DNA of 64,000 nucleotides from Neopararhizobium haloflavum (GCF_002750855.1 NZ_NWUC01000007.1:248001-312000); one strand, 5' to 3'. Counted from the first letter of the stretch, positions 34,596 through 44,087 are shown. The notes: generated by a model from the letters alone, not told the origin. Translations and numbers: made by a program.

Positions 34596-35759
34596 ATGCG
34601 CATCATCGACATTCGCGAAGTCACCAAGCCGATCGCATCGCCGATCCGCAACGCCTATATCGATTTCTCGAAGATGACGGCAAGCCTCGTCGCCGTCATC
34701 ACCGATGTCGAGCGGGACGGCCGCCGGGTCGTCGGCTACGGCTTCAATTCCAATGGCCGCTATGGGCAGGGCGGACTCATCCGCGAGCGTTTCCGCGATC
34801 GCATTCTTGAGGCCGACCCCAAGAGCCTGATCGACGAGCAGGGTGACAACCTCGATCCGCGCCGCATCTGGACAGCGATGATGCAGAACGAAAAGCCGGG
34901 CGGCCATGGCGAGCGTTCCGTCGCCGTCGGTACGCTCGACATGGCAATCTGGGACGCGACGGCGAAGATTGCCGGCAAGCCCCTCTTCCGGCTCCTGGCC
35001 GAGCGTCATGACCGAGAGGCCGATCCGCGGGTCTTCGTCTACGCAGCCGGTGGCTATTATTACCCTGGGAAGGACGACACGGCACTTCGCGCGGAGATGC
35101 GCGGCTATCTGGATCGCGGGTACACCGTGGTGAAGATGAAGATCGGCGGGGACACGGTTGATGCCGACCGCCGCCGGATCGAGGCCGTGCTCGCGGAAAT
35201 CGGTTCCGAGGCGCAGCTCGCCGTCGATGCCAATGGCCGTTTCGATCTTGAGACAGCCATCGCTTACGCCAAGATGCTGCGCGACTATCCGCTCTTCTGG
35301 TACGAAGAGGCCGGCGATCCGCTGGATTATGCATTGCAGTCTGCGCTGGCGGAATTCTATCCGGGTCCGATGGCGACCGGCGAAAACCTCTTCTCGCACC
35401 AGGATGCACGCAACCTCCTGCGCTACGGCGGGATGCGATCAGACCGCGACTGGCTACAGTTCGACTGCGCCTTGTCCTACGGCCTGGTCGAATATCTTCG
35501 GACATTGGATGTACTGGAGCAGTGTGGCTGGTCGCCAAAACGCTGCATTCCGCACGGGGGCCATCAGATGTCGCTCAACATCGCGGCCGGCCTCGGTCTA
35601 GGCGGCAATGAAAGCTATCCGGACCTCTTCCAGCCCTATGGCGGTTTCCCGGATGCCGTTCAAGTGGAGTCGGGCCACATCGTCATGCCCGAATTGCCCG
35701 GCATCGGCTTTGAAGGCAAATCGGATCTCATCAAGGTCATGCGCGAGCTTTCCGACTGA
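34596..35759 (+). CDS. tarD: D-tartrate dehydratase (enolase superfamily)
   Basis: Dehydrates D-tartrate to oxaloacetate in a Mg2+-dependent reaction. The 387 aa sequence is very close to what is known of the Bradyrhizobium enzyme: the KMKIGG motif carrying the catalytic Lys (TVVKMKIGGDTVDADRRRIE region), the metal ligand series VDANGRFD, EEAGDPLD and ATGENLF, and the catalytic His in CIPHGGHQMSLNIA. All catalytic elements appear intact. The ATG at 34596 follows AGGGAG. It stands alone with its LysR; oxaloacetate enters the TCA cycle directly. No tartrate transporter lies next to it. Confidence 0.93.
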   Translation: MRIIDIREVTKPIASPIRNAYIDFSKMTASLVAVITDVERDGRRVVGYGFNSNGRYGQGGLIRERFRDRILEADPKSLIDEQGDNLDPRRIWTAMMQNEKPGGHGERSVAVGTLDMAIWDATAKIAGKPLFRLLAERHDREADPRVFVYAAGGYYYPGKDDTALRAEMRGYLDRGYTVVKMKIGGDTVDADRRRIEAVLAEIGSEAQLAVDANGRFDLETAIAYAKMLRDYPLFWYEEAGDPLDYALQSALAEFYPGPMATGENLFSHQDARNLLRYGGMRSDRDWLQFDCALSYGLVEYLRTLDVLEQCGWSPKRCIPHGGHQMSLNIAAGLGLGGNESYPDLFQPYGGFPDAVQVESGHIVMPELPGIGFEGKSDLIKVMRELSD

Positions 35760-35836
35760 ACCCTCAGTGCGTTCGAGGAAACGACCGCGTGTGGAGCCGA
35801 CAGAAATTCCATTTACGGGATATACCGCTATTTCCG

Positions 35837-35855
35837 TATCTCGTATTTTGAGATA
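35837..35855 (+). promoter_or_regulatory. Inverted repeat upstream of small ORF
   Basis: TATCTC (35837-35842), 7-nt spacer GTATTTT, GAGATA (35850-35855), perfect arms, 41 bp before the start of the hypothetical gene at 35897. It may be an operator or part of the promoter. No matching regulator is recognised. Confidence 0.35.
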
Positions 35856-35896
35856 TGGGTGCCCGAAGGGACAAGGACGCTGCCAACAGGATCAAG

Positions 35897-36196
35897 ATGA
35901 ACGACTTCGATTCCCTCCGTCGCCATATCGCCAGCCAGGAGAATGCCAACGTGTCCGACGGGCTGGCCGTGCGACGACGCGCGCTCGATCTGGTCGAATA
36001 TGGCGACACGTCCGCCCATGCCCGAGCGTTTCTCACCGCCTACGAAAGCCTCGAACGCGCCCTGGTCACCAACGCCGACCGGGTTCAGGTCGAGGCACTC
36101 CGGGCCGCCGCCCTGGAACGTTTCGACGCGATGACGGCGGCCGTGACGGCGGTCCTGGATGAAGCTCATCCAAGCGCCAGCTTGCAGATGCATTAA
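35897..36196 (+). CDS. Small hypothetical protein
   Basis: A 99 aa protein I do not recognise. It is mostly helical by composition, rich in Ala, Arg and Asp/Glu, with no signal peptide, Cys or membrane segment; the middle (VRRRALDLVEYGDTSAHARA) and the rest could form a helical bundle. The ATG at 35897 follows AGGA at good spacing, and codon use has the usual GC-rich third positions, so it is probably real. An in-frame ATG at 35855 is also possible but would sit in the inverted repeat. It lies between tarD and the convergent desaturase. Confidence 0.55.
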   Translation: MNDFDSLRRHIASQENANVSDGLAVRRRALDLVEYGDTSAHARAFLTAYESLERALVTNADRVQVEALRAAALERFDAMTAAVTAVLDEAHPSASLQMH

Positions 36197-36280
36197 ATCA
36201 GCCACGCGGACGCTACCTGCGACGCAGCCGACCGATGGCTCGGACATTCCAATAGGATCTGGTCCGGTCACACCCGGCAA

Positions 36281-37312
36281 TCAGGCCGCAGCAAGACGGG
36301 CCTCGCGAAATGATACGAGCCGGCCTGCCCGTTCGTCCCACAGGACGAGTTTGACGCAGCGCAGACTCTCGATAAACGTGATGCGGCCGATGTCGTGAAG
36401 AGCCGGGTGGTCCCGCAAGACCTCCGGCAGGCGATAGAACGGAACCTTCGCCGAAAGATGATGGACATGGTGCATACCGATGTTCCCGGTGATCCAGCGC
36501 AGCGGCAGCGGCAGATCATAATGCGAACTGCCATGCAGGGCGGCGTGATGGAAGTTCCAATCCTCGCCATCCGACCAGTGCGTTTCCTCGAACTGGTGCT
36601 GGACGTAAAAGAGCCAGACGCCGGCCGTCGCCGCCATCAGCGTCACCGGCAACTGCACCAGGAGGAACGGCACCACACCGACGAGCCACATGAGGCCGGC
36701 AACGGGCGCCGCGATCGCCAGATTGGTGGCGAGCGTTGACGTCCAGGGCGAAGCACCGGCGCGCATCAGTCCAACCGGCAACCGATACTGGCAGATGAAC
36801 AGCCAGGCCGGGCCGAGACCGAACATCACTAGCGGATGACGATAGAGGCGGTAGCGCACCCTGCCGAGCCGAGACAGGGCACGATATTCGGCGACAGTCA
36901 GCGTCGTGATGTCGCCAAGGCCCCGCTTGTCCAGATTGCCCGCCGTCGCGTGGTGGACGGCGTGCGTGCGACGCCAGTAGTCGTAGGGAGTGAGCGTCAC
37001 GACGCCGATGATCCGCCCGATCCAGTCGTTTACGCCGCGGCGGGCGAAAAGCGTACCATGTCCGCAATCATGCTGCAGGATGAAGAGGCGAACGAGGAAA
37101 CCGGCGGTCGGAACGGTCAGGACGAGGCCCCACCAATATCCGTTCACGACGGCAAGGGCCGTTAGCGACCACAACGCGACAAACGGCACCACGGTCGCGC
37201 CCAACTCGAACAGGCTGCGCGCAGGGTCGGGCTGCCGATAGCGTGCCAACACGGCCTGCCAGGCACGCATTTCGCTTTTCGCATCGGTACCGGCAATGGG
37301 GCGATTGTCCAC
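36281..37312 (-). CDS. Membrane fatty acid desaturase
   Basis: A 343 aa di-iron acyl-lipid desaturase. The three histidine boxes are present: HDCGHG (about residue 81), HAVHH (about 116) and HHVHH (about 277), with hydrophobic pairs between them. It would introduce double bonds in membrane acyl chains using O2. The GTG start at 37312 is preceded by GGAGAG; an ATG exists at 37270. It lies downstream of the dksA-like gene on the same strand with a 103-bp gap and may be transcribed separately. Confidence 0.88.
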   Translation of the reverse strand: MDNRPIAGTDAKSEMRAWQAVLARYRQPDPARSLFELGATVVPFVALWSLTALAVVNGYWWGLVLTVPTAGFLVRLFILQHDCGHGTLFARRGVNDWIGRIIGVVTLTPYDYWRRTHAVHHATAGNLDKRGLGDITTLTVAEYRALSRLGRVRYRLYRHPLVMFGLGPAWLFICQYRLPVGLMRAGASPWTSTLATNLAIAAPVAGLMWLVGVVPFLLVQLPVTLMAATAGVWLFYVQHQFEETHWSDGEDWNFHHAALHGSSHYDLPLPLRWITGNIGMHHVHHLSAKVPFYRLPEVLRDHPALHDIGRITFIESLRCVKLVLWDERAGRLVSFREARLAAA

Positions 37313-37415
37313 GTGCTCTCCGAAATTGCGCGCGCCCGCGAAGAGCGCGCATCATGCGGATGCCGTCGTATCGTCATCGTGGTCCAGATGCCAGCAAATT
37401 TGATGGCGCCACTGA

Positions 37416-37733
37416 TCACAGCGCGCAGTCGCGACAACGGGTCGCTGTGGGAACCGCCTCAAGCCGCGCGCTCGAGATCTCCGCCCCGCACACAGCGCAC
37501 GAGCCATAGGTGCCCAACCGGATCCTCTCGAGCGCTGCGTCGATCCGGCGCAGTTCCTCAAAAGCGTCCTCGTCCATTTCCGTCAACACTTCGTCGTTCT
37601 CTCGCTGGATCGCCTGATCATTCAAGTCACGATCACCCGGTTGATGCAGATCCGCGCCGATCCTTTCGCGCCGGCGGCGCAGTTCCTCCCGTCGGGCTTC
37701 CAGAATGGTCTTGTAGCCGGCCGTATCAATCAT
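37416..37733 (-). CDS. DksA/TraR family C4 zinc-finger protein
   Basis: A 105 aa protein with a long N-terminal helix pair (residues ~5-75, with the acidic NDEVLTEMDEDAFEELRRID turn region cut to its core) and a C-terminal zinc finger CAVCG...CRDC. Such proteins bind RNA polymerase through the secondary channel and change promoter response, often with ppGpp. The size matches the short DksA-like group rather than housekeeping DksA. It lies 20 nt after the Pat-like gene and is probably co-transcribed from the FNR-box promoter. Confidence 0.88.
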   Translation of the reverse strand: MIDTAGYKTILEARREELRRRRERIGADLHQPGDRDLNDQAIQRENDEVLTEMDEDAFEELRRIDAALERIRLGTYGSCAVCGAEISSARLEAVPTATRCRDCAL

Positions 37734-37753
37734 CGCGGTAGTGCTCCATGGTG

Positions 37754-40531
37754 TCAGGCCAAAGGGTGCAGATTCTCGATCTTTCGTGTCGAACGCTGTT
37801 GCCGCATTTCGTGTGAGGTATCGAAATCGGACCGGATCGCGTTGCGCGTTTGACCGAGAGACAATTCACGCACAACGAGCACGGCATCGACCTCGTCGTG
37901 CGATGGCTGCTCCAAGAAGCCGAGTTTGTGACAGAGTGCGCGCATGCGGCCGTTGGCATTGAGGACGAGCCCATGGAGCCGCTTAAGGCCACAGGCGGTC
38001 GCATAGCTGATCAACTCACGCAACAGCATCCCCCCTATGCCTTGAGCCTGTCGGTCGCTACGCACGATCAGGGCAAACTCGGCATCGAGACCCTGGCTGT
38101 CGGCCGTGTACCGTGCGACACCCAATAGATCTTCCGAGACTGCATCGATGGCTACGAGCGCCATTTCCCGATCGAAATCGATCTGGGTCCAGCGTGCAAA
38201 ATCCGTATGGTCAAAATGTCTGCGGGCCGCGAAAAGCCGCATTCGGATATCTTCCGCCGCCATGTTCTCGAAAAATGTCGGGTACAGCGCTTCATCGGTG
38301 GCCATGATCGGTCTGATGATGATGGCACGGCGCGCATTGTCGCGCCGACTTGTCTCGACGCCCTCCGGCCATGGCGCGATCGCAAGGTGCCGGTCAGAAC
38401 GATCGTGCACCGGCGTGAGAATTGCGCGGGCATCAAGCGCAATGACGCCTTTCTCATCGACCAGCAATGGATTGACATCCAGTTCGGTAACCTCTGGCAG
38501 ATCACGCGCCAGGCGCGACAACCGCATGAGCGTGTCGACAACCGCCTCGATGTTCGCCGGGGGCACGTGCCGATATCCCCTCAGAAGGCGGGATACGCGC
38601 GTACGAGCGAGCATGGCCCTTGCCAGATTGTCATCGAGCGGCGGCAACTCCACCGCTTTGTCGTCCAGCACCTCGACGGCCGTTCCGCCCGCTCCGACAA
38701 GGACTGTCGCTCCGAATGTGCGATCGTGACTGATGCCGACGATCAGCTTGTGGGCCTTGCTACGCTCGATCATCGGCTGAATGGCAAAGCCGGCTATGAT
38801 CGCTTGGGGCCGCGCCTTCTTGACGCCTGCAAGCATCTCCCTCGCAGCCGCATTCACCTGCTCCGGGGATTTGAGCCCGAGCCGAACACCGCCGACATCG
38901 CTCTTGTGGGTGATGTCGGGCGAAACGATCTTCAGAACGAGCGCGCGACCGTCTGCGGAGTCCGAAAGCAACCTTGCAGCGACGCCCTCGGCTTCGTCTG
39001 GCGTCGCTGCGAATTCGGTAGGCGCGACAGGCACACCATAGGTTGCGATCAAGGCTTTGGTGTCGCTTTCGCTCAGCACATGGGTGCCCGACGCAAGCCG
39101 GTCGGCGACCAGGGCACGTGCTGACCGGTCATCGACGCAAAGGCTTTGCTCCGTGCGGTCTGGTTGGCGCATCACGGTCTCACGACCACGCGAGAAAGCC
39201 ACCAGATGTGCCAGTGCGCGGATCGCGTCCTCCGGTGAATCGAAAGTCGGGATCGCCGCTTGCTCAAAGAGCCGGCGCGCTCCCTCAACCGAGCGGCCGC
39301 CGAGCCAGCACGTCATGACGGGCTTGTGCCAGTCACGTGCATTGCGATGCGCCGATACCGTCTCACAAACCCGTCGGGCGGTCTCCTCCGCCGACGAGAC
39401 GGAGGTCGGGCAGCGCAGTACCAGAACAGCGTGCACGGCGGGGTCATCAAGCAACACTGCAACAGCATCTGCATAGCGCTGACCATCGGCATCACCGATG
39501 ATGTCGACTGGGTTTGCACGGGGCCAGCTTGCCGGTAGCACACCATCAAGCTTTCGCAGCGTCTCCTGTCCCAGGCGTGCCAGCTGACCATTCAGATCCA
39601 GCAGTCGGTCCGCGGCGATGATACCGGCGCCGCCGCCATTGGTTGCTATCGCGAGGCTCTCTCCCGTGAAGGGTCGCTGACGGCTGAGAAGCTCGGCCGC
39701 ATCGAACAGCTCTTCGAGCGCGTGAACCCGTACCAGTCCGCAGCGGCGGAAGGCCGCATCGTAAACAAGGTCCGAGCCCGTCAGCGCGCCGGTATGTGAT
39801 AACGCCGCGCGGGCACCTTCGGGATGCCGACCCACTTTCATGACGACGACTGGCTTGAGCCGCGCGGCTCTCCGCGCAGCCGACAGGAAACTCCGCGCGT
39901 CGAGCACCGCCTCCAGGTAGACCAGGATCGCCGAAGTCTTCGCATCATCAGCGAAGTGGTCGATCAATTCGGGCAGATCGATATCGATCGCATTGCCCAG
40001 TGACACCATGCCCGAAAAGCCGATCGACCTCGCGCTTGCCCAATCCAGAGCCGACGTGAGGATGGCGCCTGACTGCGACAGGAATGCGAGACGCCCCTTG
40101 TCGGGTGTGACTGGCGCGAAGCTGGCATTGACGCCGACATGAGGGAGAATGAGACCGAGACAATTCGGGCCCAACAGCCGCATCTTGCCGCGCCTGGCGA
40201 TGGCGGCCAAAGTGGCCTGGTCGTCCTTGCTGAATCCGGCCGTAATGAGGATCGCTGCGCCCGCACCAAGGCCAGCCAATGTCTCCACGACCGTGCGCAC
40301 CGCGCTTGCCGGCACGGCGATCACCGCAAGATCCGGCGCCTGCGGCAGCTTCGCCACATCCCGGTAACACCGGCGATTCCAGATTGTCTTGTACTTGGGG
40401 TTGACCAGCCAGAGCGTGCCGGCAAATCCGCCCGCCATGACATTTTCGACCACGGCGCGCCCGATCGAGCCCTTGCGTTCGCTCGCGCCTATCACGGCTA
40501 TCGATCTGGGATCGAAAAATCGGTCATCCAT
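37754..40531 (-). CDS. Bifunctional ADP-forming acyl-CoA synthetase-like / GNAT protein (Pat-type lysine acetyltransferase)
   Basis: A 925 aa protein built as a CoA-binding domain (RSIAVIGASERKGSIGRAVV, residues ~8-100), succinyl-CoA ligase-like and ATP-grasp domains (ALSHTGALTGSD, about 250; VLKIVSPDITHKSDVGGV, about 545) and a C-terminal GNAT domain (~720-890, acetyl-CoA loop RQAQGIGGMLL). This is the layout of Pat/YfiQ protein acetyltransferases, which inactivate metabolic enzymes by lysine acetylation. A polar 30-residue tail follows. It is divergent from a universal stress gene with a perfect FNR/FixK box between them, so low-oxygen induction is expected. Confidence 0.88.
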   Translation of the reverse strand: MDDRFFDPRSIAVIGASERKGSIGRAVVENVMAGGFAGTLWLVNPKYKTIWNRRCYRDVAKLPQAPDLAVIAVPASAVRTVVETLAGLGAGAAILITAGFSKDDQATLAAIARRGKMRLLGPNCLGLILPHVGVNASFAPVTPDKGRLAFLSQSGAILTSALDWASARSIGFSGMVSLGNAIDIDLPELIDHFADDAKTSAILVYLEAVLDARSFLSAARRAARLKPVVVMKVGRHPEGARAALSHTGALTGSDLVYDAAFRRCGLVRVHALEELFDAAELLSRQRPFTGESLAIATNGGGAGIIAADRLLDLNGQLARLGQETLRKLDGVLPASWPRANPVDIIGDADGQRYADAVAVLLDDPAVHAVLVLRCPTSVSSAEETARRVCETVSAHRNARDWHKPVMTCWLGGRSVEGARRLFEQAAIPTFDSPEDAIRALAHLVAFSRGRETVMRQPDRTEQSLCVDDRSARALVADRLASGTHVLSESDTKALIATYGVPVAPTEFAATPDEAEGVAARLLSDSADGRALVLKIVSPDITHKSDVGGVRLGLKSPEQVNAAAREMLAGVKKARPQAIIAGFAIQPMIERSKAHKLIVGISHDRTFGATVLVGAGGTAVEVLDDKAVELPPLDDNLARAMLARTRVSRLLRGYRHVPPANIEAVVDTLMRLSRLARDLPEVTELDVNPLLVDEKGVIALDARAILTPVHDRSDRHLAIAPWPEGVETSRRDNARRAIIIRPIMATDEALYPTFFENMAAEDIRMRLFAARRHFDHTDFARWTQIDFDREMALVAIDAVSEDLLGVARYTADSQGLDAEFALIVRSDRQAQGIGGMLLRELISYATACGLKRLHGLVLNANGRMRALCHKLGFLEQPSHDEVDAVLVVRELSLGQTRNAIRSDFDTSHEMRQQRSTRKIENLHPLA

Positions 40532-40597
40532 CTGGCACGCTCCGGGCCGGCTCGGGCATCACACTTCCGCTCCTACCTCGCCCAGGGGTTCCGCTCG

Positions 40598-40611
40598 TTG
40601 ATCTGCATCAA
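40598..40611. promoter_or_regulatory. Perfect FNR/FixK box (anaerobox) between pat-like and usp genes
   Basis: TTGATCTGCATCAA matches the FNR/FixK consensus TTGAT-N4-ATCAA at all ten fixed positions. It lies 57 bp before the usp start (40668) and 67 bp before the divergent pat-like start (40531). If it sits at -41.5 in either direction, leaders of 20-30 nt result, so one box can serve both promoters. Binding is inferred; the match is seen directly. Confidence 0.85.
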
Positions 40612-40667
40612 GGAGATGGCGTCGCGTTGCCGCTATTGCGCAAGTATGTCGGCAAAGGGGGCGTAAC

Positions 40668-41501
40668 ATGCGCACGAAGAGCATTCTTCAGTTCGTGATT
40701 TCTGGCGAGGACAAACATCATCTCGATGACGCGGTGAACTTTGCCGAGGCGAATGGCTTGCATCTGAGGATCGTCGTGCCAGGCATTGTCCCGGAGGATC
40801 CCATTGCCCTTGAAACCACGCGGGGCCTGCGCAACTGGAGCGAACGACGCACAAAGGTGCTCCACGAGATGGAGCAACTGGCCGAGACCATGGAGCAGAC
40901 CTTGCAGAATCGGGGCGTAGCTGGAGACGTGTCACATCATCTGTGTGAGGAACGGGACCTGGCGACGTTGGCCGGCCTGCATGCGCGCTATGTCGATCTT
41001 GCGCTATGGCGAAAACCGGCCGCACCGAGCAAACGGCATCAACAGCTTCTCCTCGGCCTGATCTTCCAGAGCGGCCGCCCGCTGATGGTCACACCGGACG
41101 GTCGCCAGCCGACAATCGAGCCGAAACGCGTCATCATCGCCTGGAACGGACGCCTTGAAGCCGTCCGAGCCGTCCACGCCTCGCTCGACCTTCTTTCCGC
41201 CGCCGACCAGGTTAGCGTCGCGATGATTGATCCGAGCTTCGCCCAGTGGGGCAATGGCCAGGAGCCCGGCTTCGACATCGCCAGTCTTCTGGCGCGTCAC
41301 ACCATACCAACCGACGTCATTCGTATGGAATCCAAGGGCCGCGAGCCTGGCATTCTGCTTGGTGAGAAGGCACAGGAATTCGGCGCCGATCTGATCATCA
41401 TGGGCGCCTACGGCCACTCCCGGCTGCGCGAATGGGTGCTCGGCGGAACGAGCCGACACATGCTGAGCGAGACCGCGGTCCCCATCATGATGATGCATTG
41501 A
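40668..41501 (+). CDS. Tandem universal stress protein
   Basis: A 277 aa protein with two UspA-like domains. The C-terminal one is well conserved (KRVIIAWNGRLEAVRAVHAS; then GADLIIMGAYGHSRLREWVLGG with the G-x2-G-x9-G nucleotide-binding pattern); the N-terminal half is degenerate and lacks a clear ATP motif. AAGGGGG precedes the ATG. USPs protect cells under starvation and low oxygen; the FNR box upstream fits. It is followed by the P1B-5 ATPase, which has its own FNR box. Confidence 0.9.
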   Translation: MRTKSILQFVISGEDKHHLDDAVNFAEANGLHLRIVVPGIVPEDPIALETTRGLRNWSERRTKVLHEMEQLAETMEQTLQNRGVAGDVSHHLCEERDLATLAGLHARYVDLALWRKPAAPSKRHQQLLLGLIFQSGRPLMVTPDGRQPTIEPKRVIIAWNGRLEAVRAVHASLDLLSAADQVSVAMIDPSFAQWGNGQEPGFDIASLLARHTIPTDVIRMESKGREPGILLGEKAQEFGADLIIMGAYGHSRLREWVLGGTSRHMLSETAVPIMMMH

Positions 41502-41593
41502 GCGAACACGCGCGCCGAGGCGACCCATGCGCTGAAGCGGGCACCGGCATCCCCGTCTTCGCGACGATGCATCTTTGTCGACGGCCAACCAGC

Positions 41594-41607
41594 TTGATGC
41601 CGATCAA
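41594..41607 (+). promoter_or_regulatory. Perfect FNR/FixK box upstream of P1B-5 ATPase
   Basis: TTGATGCCGATCAA matches TTGAT-N4-ATCAA at all ten positions. Its 3' end is 52 bp before the ATPase start; placed at -41.5 it predicts a leader of about 18 nt. It probably drives the ATPase-usp-cytochrome c unit under low oxygen. Confidence 0.85.
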
Positions 41608-41659
41608 TCCGTTCCATCTTCGATCGTGATACCGCATGCTCTGACGCGATGAACGGACG

Positions 41660-44017
41660 ATGACGGAAACTCAAGCGATAAACCTGGCCAGCCGCGACGC
41701 GCGCTCACAGTCCGGCGCCATCTTCGGTCAAGCAAGCCTGCGACAGCGGCGTTGGCCCTTCATCTATTGGCTCTTCGGCTTCACCTTCGCGGCCTGGTTC
41801 ATCGGCGGTGCGCTTTGGCTCGTCGAACGACCCGCGCTCGCCCATGCGGCATGGTGGGCTGGCACGGTCATTGTCCTCGCATCGCTGCTGGTCGCGATGG
41901 TGCGCGCGTTCATGGCAGGGCGGATCGGCGTGGATGCCATCGCCTTCATCTCGATGGCCGCCGCGCTCGCCCTTTCCGAGACATTCGTCGGCAACGTCAT
42001 TGCAATCATGTACGCTGGCGGCAATGTGCTGGAAGCCTACGCCGTCGGTCGCGCCGAGCGCGATCTTTCGGCGCTTGAAGCTCGCGCTCCGACAAAGGCT
42101 CACAGGGTTGCCGGCGACCGAATCGAGGACATTTCGGCTGCGTCTGTCGCGCCGGGTGACCGCCTTTTGGTCAAGCCCGGCGAAATCCTGCCGGTGGACG
42201 GGACACTCCAGTCGGACGAGGCGGAAATCGACGAGTCGACGATGACCGGCGAACCGCTTCCGGTAAATCACCGGAAAGGCGACATCGTTCGCAGCGGAAC
42301 CCTGAACGCTGCCGGCGGCTTCGAAATGAGTGCGCTCGCAACCGCCGATGCCAGTACCTATGCCGGCCTCCTGCGCCTCGTCGGTTCGGCCCGTGCGGAA
42401 CGAGCACCCTTCGTGCGCATGGCCGATCGGCTGGCGATCGTTCTGCTTCCCCTGACGCTGGCGCTCGGTGGTGTGGCATGGTGGATTACCGGCGATCCGA
42501 CACGCGCGCTCGCCGTTCTGGTCGTGGCAACTCCCTGCCCCTTGATCCTGGCTGCGCCGGTGGCATTCATCTCGGGCGTGTCGCGAACTGCCCGCAAGGG
42601 GGTGCTGCTGCGCGGCGGAAGCGTGATCGAAGCCCTCGCCGAGGTGAGGACGGCCATTTTCGACAAGACGGGAACTTTGACCGAAGGCCGCGCCAGACTG
42701 ATCGGCATCGCGACCGCTCCCGGCATTACGGGCGATGTCGTCTTGCGCGCTGCGGCATCGCTCGAGCAGGCCTCGCACCATGCGCTGGCCGCTTCGGTTG
42801 TCGAGGCCGCCACAGCGAGCGGACACTCGCTGCACATCCCGTCGCATGTGCGCGAGTTCCACGGCTCGGGCGTCGAGGGAATGGTCGACGGACAGGCCGT
42901 GAAGATCGGTTCGATCGGACTTTTTGAGCCCACCGCCACATCCACCGAATGGATCCGCCACGGGCTACGGCGTGCCAGACGTCAAGGTGCGTTGACCATA
43001 CTGGTCGCGATCGACGGGAAAGTGGCCGGCATGCTCATCATGGCGGACAAGCTCCGTCCGGAGGCGGCCGCAAGCGTGCGATGGCTCCGACACCTCGGAA
43101 TCGATCGCCTCGTGATGCTGACGGGGGACACGCAGGAAGGGGCCGACCGCGTCGCAGCAGGCTTGCAGCTTGATGCGGTGTTTGCCGGTTGCGCACCTGC
43201 CGAGAAACTCGAGATCCTGCGCCAGGAGACGCAGCGTGCGCCGGTTCTGATGATCGGCGACGGCATCAATGACGCACCATCGCTCGCCGCGGCACATGTC
43301 GGGATCGCGCTCGGTGCGCGAGGCGGCAGCGCGGCCTCTCAATCGGCCGATGCCGTCGTTTTGGTCGACGCGATCGATCGGGTTGCGCAGGCCGTTCACA
43401 TCGCGCAAGACACCCGGCGCATCGCCAGGCAAAGCGTCGTCGCGGGCCTTGCGCTGTCGCTCGTTGCCATGATCGTCGCTGCCTTTGGATATTTGCCGCC
43501 GGTCGCCGGGGCGCTGACGCAGGAAGCGATCGATGTCGCCGTCATACTCAACGCGTTGCGGGCACTCGGCCCCATCGCCCGCGCCGAACGCAAGGACGCG
43601 GGCGACCGGTTGCAGGTCGAGCGCGAACACAGGGCCATCGCCAGGGCGGTGGACCGACTTCAGGAGATGTCGGACAAACTCGACGACGAGGCGTCTGGGC
43701 AGGCAACGTCGGCAATCCTTGCAGATGCCGTTGCGCTGGCCCGTCGAACGATCCTCGATCACGAAATACGCGACGACCGCGAACGCTATGCCAGGGGGCC
43801 GGATGGGCGACAGGACCGCGCCGTCGTGACCGCGCTCGGCTATGCCCACAGCGAAATCTTCATGCTCGTTCAACGTCTCGAAACGATTGCCGAAGAGTGC
43901 GCCCGCACCGAAGCAGGCAAGGAGCTGATCGGTGAAGCCCGGCAACTGATCGACGAACTGGCGACATGGGTCCGGCTCCACAACGCCATCGAGGATTCGC
44001 TCGCTTCCGGACTTTGA
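41660..44017 (+). CDS. P1B-5-type metal-transporting ATPase with C-terminal hemerythrin-like domain
   Basis: A 785 aa P-type ATPase. Core motifs are the actuator TMTGEPLPV, the membrane metal motif TPCPL (in VVATPCPLILAAPVAF), the phosphorylation site FDKTGTLTEG, the nucleotide-domain HHALAASV region and GDGINDAPSLAAA. No N-terminal metal-binding domain is seen. The TPCPL motif and the ~150-residue tail with hemerythrin-like ligands (LDHEIRDD, AHSEIF, RLHNAIED) mark the P1B-5 group; the S. meliloti member Nia exports Ni2+ and Fe2+. Metal specificity here is inferred. A perfect FNR box lies upstream, consistent with handling iron or nickel under low oxygen. Confidence 0.9.
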   Translation: MTETQAINLASRDARSQSGAIFGQASLRQRRWPFIYWLFGFTFAAWFIGGALWLVERPALAHAAWWAGTVIVLASLLVAMVRAFMAGRIGVDAIAFISMAAALALSETFVGNVIAIMYAGGNVLEAYAVGRAERDLSALEARAPTKAHRVAGDRIEDISAASVAPGDRLLVKPGEILPVDGTLQSDEAEIDESTMTGEPLPVNHRKGDIVRSGTLNAAGGFEMSALATADASTYAGLLRLVGSARAERAPFVRMADRLAIVLLPLTLALGGVAWWITGDPTRALAVLVVATPCPLILAAPVAFISGVSRTARKGVLLRGGSVIEALAEVRTAIFDKTGTLTEGRARLIGIATAPGITGDVVLRAAASLEQASHHALAASVVEAATASGHSLHIPSHVREFHGSGVEGMVDGQAVKIGSIGLFEPTATSTEWIRHGLRRARRQGALTILVAIDGKVAGMLIMADKLRPEAAASVRWLRHLGIDRLVMLTGDTQEGADRVAAGLQLDAVFAGCAPAEKLEILRQETQRAPVLMIGDGINDAPSLAAAHVGIALGARGGSAASQSADAVVLVDAIDRVAQAVHIAQDTRRIARQSVVAGLALSLVAMIVAAFGYLPPVAGALTQEAIDVAVILNALRALGPIARAERKDAGDRLQVEREHRAIARAVDRLQEMSDKLDDEASGQATSAILADAVALARRTILDHEIRDDRERYARGPDGRQDRAVVTALGYAHSEIFMLVQRLETIAEECARTEAGKELIGEARQLIDELATWVRLHNAIEDSLASGL

Positions 44018-44087
44018 TCGAACGCAATGCGCAGATCAGCCGCTTGCCGGAGTGTGGCGGGACAACGAACGGCTAGGAGCATGGACG

